Positions 63,501-64,000 of a stretch of DNA of 64,000 bases are shown here, piece by piece (position 1 is the first letter of the stretch; each line of letters starts with the position of its first letter). The stretch is from Triplophysa rosa. Its lineage: Eukaryota; Chordata; Actinopteri; Cypriniformes; Nemacheilidae. A program made the position numbers and the translations under genes. Under the pieces are notes generated by a model that saw only the letters and a list, made by a program, of their open reading frames with translations, was not told the origin of the DNA and ran no database searches. The DNA is taken from NCBI RefSeq assembly GCF_024868665.1, contig NC_079891.1, forward strand, positions 34,413,060 to 34,477,059, in the 5' to 3' direction.

Positions 63501-64000
63501 AGTTATTTTCTTGCCTGTTAATTTTATGCTTTGGATTTGTATTATTTTAGTTTTACTCATCTCCATTGTCTAAAGCGCTGCAGGCTCGTGAAATGTGATC
63601 ATATGTGAATGCAGGTGGCGTTGCTCATCTATTCGTTATGCTGCTGTTTGCATGTTAAAATAAATCTGTGAATTTTTTATTGATTTTTAACCCGTCACAG
63701 ACCCTCGTCAACTGTAGCTGCGTCTCATTTCGAAGTCTGCGTCCTCCGGATGTCGCATGCGAAGGCGTATGCGGCCGACAAAAGCGACCTCCGGAGGACA
63801 CAGCCTTCGCAGCATGTTTTTTATTAATTCCAATTAAATACTAAAATCTTATCAGTTAACGGTTAATGTCCGGATGAGCATCCCTAATTCATTGTAAGAT
63901 GTGATCGAGTACCTGTCCCATTCCTCTCTCTGTTCAGGACTGAAGGCGTCAATGATCTGGGCGTGTTTGCTCTGGTTGAGGAGCGTGGCGGCATACTGCA
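57563..64000 (-). CDS. mybbp1a: Mybbp1a, Myb-binding protein 1A (3' half, runs off the right edge)
   Basis: MYBBP1A (Pol5 family) is a large nucleolar protein involved in ribosome biogenesis, rDNA silencing and p53 regulation. Exons, 5' to 3': 64000-63913 (partial), 62931-62823, 62723-62633, 62559-62405, 62136-62002, 61689-61558, 61484-61311, 61110-60953, 60861-60727, 60395-60314, 60223-60092, 58864-58796, 58702-58589, 58458-58360, 58282-58155, 57887-57563. This gives the C-terminal 707 residues; the human protein is about 1328 aa. Matches in order: HWVEVVVEILLSLLSQPSRL, SGVVVTDEKEKGKKK, an acidic tract with seven Asp in a row, VDQNFRLELMKVLQGQNAL, VRDFKIKVLDMVEIFLNKQ, YYFSAALYVVKVLKG, RRKSSLTGAMFIDLFSRLPV, and KKKKGFLPETKKRKNR. 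The C-terminus is strongly basic. The intron 58865-60091 holds the 35-bp minisatellite and the first intron in the window holds a hAT-type element. Confidence 0.95.
59106..59880. repeat. 35-bp minisatellite array with inverted units at one edge
   Basis: This is the same array as at 52170, with the same first units. It then diversifies (GCAAGCTGCGC, GCGAGCTGCGC, GCACAGAC variants) and decays after about 59663. Two units at about 59809-59875 run in the opposite orientation (AAGAAGACGCGTGTCTGCGC), so the array edge can form a hairpin. It is intronic to mybbp1a between the exons at 58864 and 60092. Confidence 0.92.
60470..60701. repeat. MITE fragment, TTAAAGGGACAGTTC family
   Basis: The right terminus (TTTTTGGGTGAACTGTCCCTTTA) and the central AACTGTTTGGTTACGAGCAT region are present; the left end is truncated. 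It is intronic to mybbp1a, about 25 bases from the exon at 60727. Confidence 0.7.
63102..63886. mobile_element. Non-autonomous hAT-type element with perfect 8-bp target duplication
   Basis: The 785-bp element begins TAGGGATGTTCAACCGTTAA and ends TTAACGGTTAATGTCCGGAT then GAGCATCCCTA. Identical octamers ATTCATTG flank it (63094-63101 and 63887-63894). The interior contains a CpG-rich inverted pair near 63740-63810 (GTCCTCCGGATGTCGC and GCGACCTCCGGAGGAC). There is no transposase. It lies in a mybbp1a intron only 26 bases from the exon at 63913. Confidence 0.85.

Overview
This is a window of animal nuclear DNA, almost certainly from a teleost fish and probably a cyprinid or other ostariophysan. 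Five spliced genes lie on the minus strand, with short phase-consistent exons between GT-AG introns. The intergenic and intronic DNA is full of fish DNA transposons: a Tc1 element, several hAT-type elements with 8-bp target duplications, and the short palindromic elements (TTAAAGGGACAGTTC family, TAGGGCTGTCAAACG family) that are abundant in cyprinid genomes. I saw no bacterial, phage or CRISPR content, no rRNA and no tRNA. The species is not identified.

Layout, low to high coordinate. 1-19593: complete rictor (38 coding exons, 1685 codons before the stop), the defining subunit of mTORC2. 20588-25107: a short FYB/ADAP-like immune adaptor gene (14 exons, 363 aa). 25754-29458: a truncated BEL/Pao retroelement on the plus strand, abutted at 29459 by a truncated hAT-type element. 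31646-37228: the C5orf34 homologue (12 exons, 504 aa). 38359-47485: paip1 (11 exons, 414 aa), whose long first intron carries a Tc1 element that itself contains a second copy of the hAT-type element. 50627-64000: the 3' half of mybbp1a, running off the right edge.

The sequence from 46305 to 53239 recurs at 53241 with a constant offset of 6936 bases, about six substitutions, and one N (53240) at the join. The result is a second paip1 exon 1 and a second set of the last five mybbp1a exons. An unmerged overlap of two haplotype contigs is the simplest reading, so the real locus should be about 6.9 kb shorter. The first copy ends inside a CpG-rich 35-bp minisatellite that sits in a mybbp1a intron.

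All five genes are transcribed in the same direction. Rictor (mTORC2), paip1 (translation) and mybbp1a (nucleolus) are housekeeping genes; the FYB-like adaptor belongs to leukocyte signalling. In human, FYB1 neighbours RICTOR and C5orf34 neighbours PAIP1, both on proximal 5p, whereas MYBBP1A is on 17p, so the order is partly conserved synteny. Exon coordinates were derived by hand from reading frame, splice dinucleotides and remembered human homologues; the summed exon lengths of the four complete genes are all multiples of three. I did not find a new molecular system. The points most worth a second look are the duplication artefact, the minisatellite, the nested transposons, the short FYB form and a 2.1-kb element with long inverted ends.
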